Position numbers and translations under genes: made by a program. Below, in pieces: positions 59,601 to 64,000 of a DNA stretch of 64,000 nucleotides (position 1 is its first letter; every line of letters starts with the position of its first letter). Below the pieces are notes generated by a model. It saw nothing but the letters and a program-made list of their open reading frames with translations, ran no database searches and had not been told where the DNA came from. The DNA comes from Rhyzopertha dominica (taxonomy: Eukaryota > Arthropoda > Insecta > Coleoptera > Bostrichidae), in the NCBI GenBank assembly GCA_025024175.1, contig QCXZ01000137.1:24366001-24430000 (forward strand), given 5' to 3'.

Positions 59601-62090
59601 TTTAATTTCTAGTTTAAACTGTGCACGGTAACTTTAATCGTTTTATTCGTATTTTGTTAAACAAATATATTCAGTAATTTTGTTTATTGTAAATAATGCG
59701 TGAGGTTTCCGCTTTTTTAACGCAGAGGGAAAGCAAACGAATCGGTCAAAATTTAGCTATTTTATTACCTATGTTATGATACCTACGTTGACTTGCTACA
59801 AGAAGTAATGACGACTAAAATTTTTGCGCCATAACTGACAAAATACCTGCCATGGGAAAAGACTCTCGTTAGCACGTCTAGTTACCTACATACACGTTAT
59901 AGTGCGTATAGATGAAGTTAGCAGTCGGTCAATATTTTTAAATATCTTCAGCCCAATATTCACTGTGTAATTTTAAATACCATTGAAAATGGATGTTCTG
60001 TCTGTTTCACTTCAAGAGTCTAAAAATTGCTACAAATAATTTTCCCAAAAATTTTTGTTTTTACCTCAAACTTGTCCTTTGTATGAATTCCTATATGTAT
60101 AAAAAACGGAACAAATGGAAGTATGAAAATCTGGGGTGTAAATGTGGTTGATACTTATATGCCATAGGTATTAAATTTCATACAAACGAAACAATTCAAA
60201 GAGACAGAATTCGAATTGTACGTAATAATTAAATTCGAGATTTTCCCTGTGCCGTTAACGCCACTAGGTCATACGCGTGCAAGTTAAATTTTCCGAAACT
60301 CCATTCAGCATTCCGCTCGGATATTTTTAGTGCGCTATGAATACAGATTAAGCGGACCCTTTCCGCGTAGATAAAAATGTACAGCACGCTTGACAGCTAA
60401 GTAGGACACCGAAAAGTGAAAGTTCAGAAATGACAGTGGCCTGTGTGGGNTGAGTTCAGGCAACTTCAAGGTATTAGTTTTCTCTAGCGCATATTCGGGT
60501 CAGCCGATTTGATAATAACAGCGAGGAGAAATCTATTGTATTCTGTTGGAGCTGCAATGCTTAATGCTTTAAAATCTGTCTTAGCCAGTTATTACATTGG
60601 GCGTCATAAACTAAGAAACAGAACTTGCAATAAGCATTAAATAGTTGGAGGTTATAACAGGTTCACCGTATAAAAATTTTATTATTATATTTTGGCATAG
60701 ATCCAGGTTGCTAAAGAATGTAGAAACTCTCCTTCCCATGAAACCAGGCATGCATTATTGAATAAACTCAGTATAGTGTATAGGAGGCAATTTAAATAAA
60801 ATTTGTTTACCAATAATACCCGTTTACGTTAACAGTATATTATGGAAACAACTTTTACGTTCAAACAAAGCAGCTGCAAAGTAACCCACGGGAGTCAACA
60901 GACAGAATTTCAGAATTCTTGTATAAGGACATTGTGGATAGCTGTGGTGTGTGCAAATATAATATTAGCCTAGTTCTAAAATTTCTAATTCCTTATTTAA
61001 AATCTGTTTGATTAAAGACAACAAGAAAACAAGGAATTTATTTCATAATAGATTTTGTTGAGACATCGTTAAGCATAATGCTTTTTTCGTGAAGAACAAC
61101 CAGAACCTTATTGAGATTTTGAAAGATGTTTATATATGAGTTATTAAATAGTACCTAAAAGTTTAACGATAACCAGTTTAATTTTTAACATCAACTCTAT
61201 AGCAAAACATCCTTAACCAAATTTTTCAATTCTTAGTCTGCTATTTGTTTTTGTATGCGGACAAATTTCTATAGTATTATATTTTTTGCTTTGTTTAATT
61301 ACAACCAAGAGACATTTAGCATATTTATATATATCCTTGAAATGATTATTTATTTTGTATAGTTTGATAAAACACATTTATGAAAAAATTGGGTTTTCAA
61401 ATAAACGATAAAAACCGTTATAAAAAGAGGTTCTGCATGTGTCAGTACTTAGTTTTAGTTTAGTTATTCTGCTTTTTTTTGTTATTTTTGTGCCTGTTTG
61501 AAGTATGTTTTAATAAGTTAAAAGGTTAATTTAATAACAGCAACTTCATTTTAATTTGCAATCGTGTTATAACTCATAGCCCAACCAAATTGCATTTAAA
61601 GACAATTAAGTGTTATCTAAATATCTAGGGATGGAAATGATAAAGGGGTGTATAATAAAAAAAAATAAAAAAAAAGTCTGGTGTTATTGGNGGGGGGAGG
61701 GGAAGAAAGAGCGACGAAAAGTCGCGTTCTTACAATTTTCAGCCAGAGTTGACGTCAAAAGAAAAAGTAGCCAATACAAAAGTTGTGGATAGCAAAAAAA
61801 CCAATTACATTTGTCTGGTAACTTTTCAGTGTGTGTTTTTCAATAGAACGTGCTCATAAATGCAACAGAAACAAAAAAATGAATTTAAAAAAAATTGTAA
61901 ATAATTTTTTTAAATTATTAAAAGAAATTTAAAAAAATTACTTTTCAATTCTACAGAAAAAGTACTAAGAAACTGTTTTCATTGTTTAATCCAAAATATT
62001 ATTTTTTTATAATACTGCGGCAAACAGACAAAATATGATACTTTCTAATTTTTTCTTTCAAAAATATTGAACTTTTAGCACTTTATACAT
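56625..62090 (-). other. Presumed gene C intron 1 or upstream DNA
   Basis: About 5.5 kb of AT-rich DNA in which the missing exon 1 of gene C was sought (a W-R-N-like start of a hydrophobic hairpin ending in a phase-1 GT donor) and not found. A poly-G/A run with an N (61690-61703) and long A runs occur near 61650-61930. Short frames (58039-58239, 58954-59196) have no domain. Confidence 0.4.
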
Positions 62091-62094
62091 ATGT

Positions 62095-62870
62095 ACAACT
62101 TAAGAATTCTAGGCCAAACTTGGTCTCTTTAGCAAGTTCTGGATTTGATCTCCAGCGTCCGATCCTTCATTAACTTCATAGCTTCTTCTATTTCTTCTGA
62201 TTGATTCTCCAGGTGAAACCAAAGGTTTGGTGGCTCGATTTCATCAAAAATAATTTCTGAATCAAGGTTTTTTAAATGGTCTAACAATTGTCTGAACAAT
62301 GACATACATAAGTCAGTCCAATGCGGACCGTGTCATGGCTCAAAATGATTGCAGATTAATCTATTAACAGATGCAATTATGATATAGCATGTCTAAATGA
62401 TTTGAGATATCAAGACTATAAGCTTTTAACTACAGAGTCAAATTTTAAGGTAGAGAAATTACCACCAACTGTTGGAGCAGTTGCGCAACACGCTTATAGA
62501 ACACAAAACAATATAATCAATGCAAGCTGGAAAGAAACAATTGCGAATAATGTCAAAATACTGATGTTCGCTTTATAGACGTTCGAATCATGCTAGAATA
62601 TTTGTTAAGAACAATTTCTTGTAGCTACAAAACGAGCTCTGTCGTGGTTCTGACAACTGTTCAAACTTAAAAAACTAGAAAATATTGCTGATTTAGAATA
62701 TATTTCTGATGACATCAAACTGCCAAACCTTTCTTTCGTCCCGGAGAATGAATCAGAAGAAAAAGAAGAAGCTGAAGTTAATGAAGGATGGGACACTGAA
62801 GATCAAACCCAGAATTATCCAGACAGACCAAAATTAGCCTAGAATCATTAAGTTGTATATATAAAGTGTA
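62095..62870. mobile_element. Unclassified transposon remnant with its 3' end duplicated in inverted orientation
   Basis: The plus strand at 62460-62850 reads K-L-P-P-T-V-G-A-V-A-Q-H-A-Y-R then, after shifts, a tail N-E-S-E-E-K-E-E-A-E-V-N-E-G-W-D-T-E-D-Q and a stop at 62840. The reverse complement of 62095-62300 gives the same tail (N-Q-S-E-E-I-E-E-A, M-K-D-R-T-L-E-I) and the same 3' flank. The L-P-P-T...H...R block is familiar from uncharacterised proteins of insect repeats but I cannot name the class. Confidence 0.5.
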
Positions 62871-63657
62871 TAAATGTTAAAAATTTTATATTTGTGAAAG
62901 AAAAAAGTACGAGTGTATGAGTAAATGTTTATAGCAGTGCCAGCAATAAATACAGTTTCTGATTAAACAATAAAAAAACAGTTGCTTTGGTTTCCTTCCG
63001 TAGAATTGAATGGTGTATTCAGTTTTTAGTTTTTAATGTTACCAATTTATTGAGAATCGTTGAAAAATTCATAGTTTAAATCATTTTTGTTTCTTATGCA
63101 CTTTTAAGAAGTCCTTATGAAATTATAAGTTTCTTTATTTTTTAAACAGTATATATCAAAACGAAAAAATGGGCACCGGCTAATATCTGTATGATACTGC
63201 TTTATGAAAAAAAAAAGATTTTGGCCAGGAAACATGAAATCTCAGAAACTTCTTGATTTTTTTTTAATACGATAAAGTTGTGGTTATTTTGGGCACTTAA
63301 AAATGTATTTCCACCGAGTTTCATTGGAACTGGATTATTTTTGTAGAAGTGAAAAATATAAAACAGCAAAACATGATATTTTTCTCGATAATTTTAAGGC
63401 TATATTAAAAGATAGCCAGATAAAGGTTGTCAATTATTTCATTGTCTACAACTTTTGTATTGGATACTTTTTGTTTTGACGTCAACTTTTCAACTTTCTC
63501 AAATTAACCCCCACACCACTGCTCACGCTTTTTTGTCATTTCCACCTATAGATGTTTGAATAACACTTAATCTTTTTTTCTTTAAAATTAAAATTATGTC
63601 GTGAAATTGAATTTAATAACGTTCATCCGGAGAGAAATCTTATTGTCCAATCACAGT
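62871..63657. other. No gene recognised
   Basis: AT-rich; nothing supportable found. Confidence 0.35.
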
Positions 63658-64000
63658 GTCCATAAGTTAGTTCGAAAATTTAAAGTAACTGGGCATGTAA
63701 AATTCATTCCAAGGTCTGGACCTCCGGAATCGGCTACAACTGAAGATCAAGCTCTTGATGAATAAGCTGGCGTCATTTACGTCAACTACCCAACTTGCTT
63801 TGGGCAATATCAATTATCGGTTGCTCGAATGCACTATAAGCTAAATGAAAGTGATCCTGATAGAAGAATGCAGTTTTGAGCAAAGATGATAGAGATCACC
63901 AAAGATAATGCAAATTTGCGAACAGACAAAACTACCGCTGCTGGTCACCGAATGATGGAACTAAATGGTAATATAAATGCATTATGTAAATTAAAACTTA
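63658..64000 (+). mobile_element. Tc1/mariner-type transposase remnant, cut by window end
   Basis: First frame: V-H-K-L-V-R-K-F-K-V-T-G-H-V, P-R-S-G-P-P-E-S-A-T-T-E-D-Q-A, then a stop; this is the second helix-turn-helix and linker. Further on come M-H-Y-K-L-N-E-S-D-P-D-R-R-M-Q-F and, at the very end, L-N-G-N-I-N. Order and spacing fit the same family as the 33.6 kb remnant, which preserves the following L-N-G to A-G-I-I part. Stops show it is dead. Confidence 0.6.

Noticed and set aside
1..64000. CRISPR arrays, bacterial operons, riboswitches
   Set aside because: Introns, transposon types and tRNA promoter structure show a eukaryotic nuclear sequence; no regularly spaced short repeats with unique spacers were seen.

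Overview
This is an AT-rich nuclear window from an insect. The order is not certain: a beetle is my weak guess from gene style and transposon mix. It holds a tandem array of three acyl-CoA desaturase-family genes, all on the minus strand and all cut by introns at the same sites. The rest is long introns and intergenic DNA filled with decayed transposable elements. Isolated N bases are scattered through it, one of them inside a coding exon.

Layout, left to right. Gene A (1428-3682) shows its first coding exon and the first histidine-box exon; its later exons lie beyond the left edge. Gene B (14141-27255) is complete, with five coding exons and a predicted 325 residues. Gene C (37277-55927) shows exons 2 to 5; its first coding exon was not found and probably lies past the right edge. 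Exon 2 is 131 bp in A, B and C. Exons 3 and 4 are 206 and 186 bp in both B and C, and intron 3 is 52-57 bp in both. This indicates local duplication of one ancestral gene. Membrane desaturases of this class put a double bond into fatty acyl-CoA in the endoplasmic reticulum, feeding membrane lipid, cuticular lipid or pheromone synthesis. Which of these applies here cannot be read from the DNA.

The most interesting observation is gene B. Its frame and splice signals are open throughout and histidine boxes 1 and 2 are intact. However, the downstream metal-ligand positions are replaced: the family N-S-x-x-H reads H-S-A-I-R, and the third box H-N-x-H-H reads L-P-Y-H-Y. It therefore looks like a desaturase-derived pseudoenzyme, or a very young pseudogene, between normal-looking paralogues.

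Mobile DNA includes two Penelope-like fragments with GIY-YIG domains (about 4.6 and 31.2 kb), a non-LTR reverse transcriptase tail (6.9-7.6 kb) and a BEL/Pao polyprotein tail abutting a Tc1/mariner remnant (33.2-33.8 kb). A full-length but dead mariner-like element with long inverted repeats sits at 44.05-46.15 kb, with other decayed relatives. A non-autonomous hAT element with a perfect 8-bp target duplication lies at 17.5-18.3 kb. There is also a tRNA-Thr-like sequence joined to a GC-rich module between 74-bp direct repeats (56.2-56.6 kb), a hairpin with a hammerhead-like sequence in its loop (14.8 kb) and a cluster of ATCGAT motifs (30.4-30.6 kb). No bacterial-type features or CRISPR arrays were seen.
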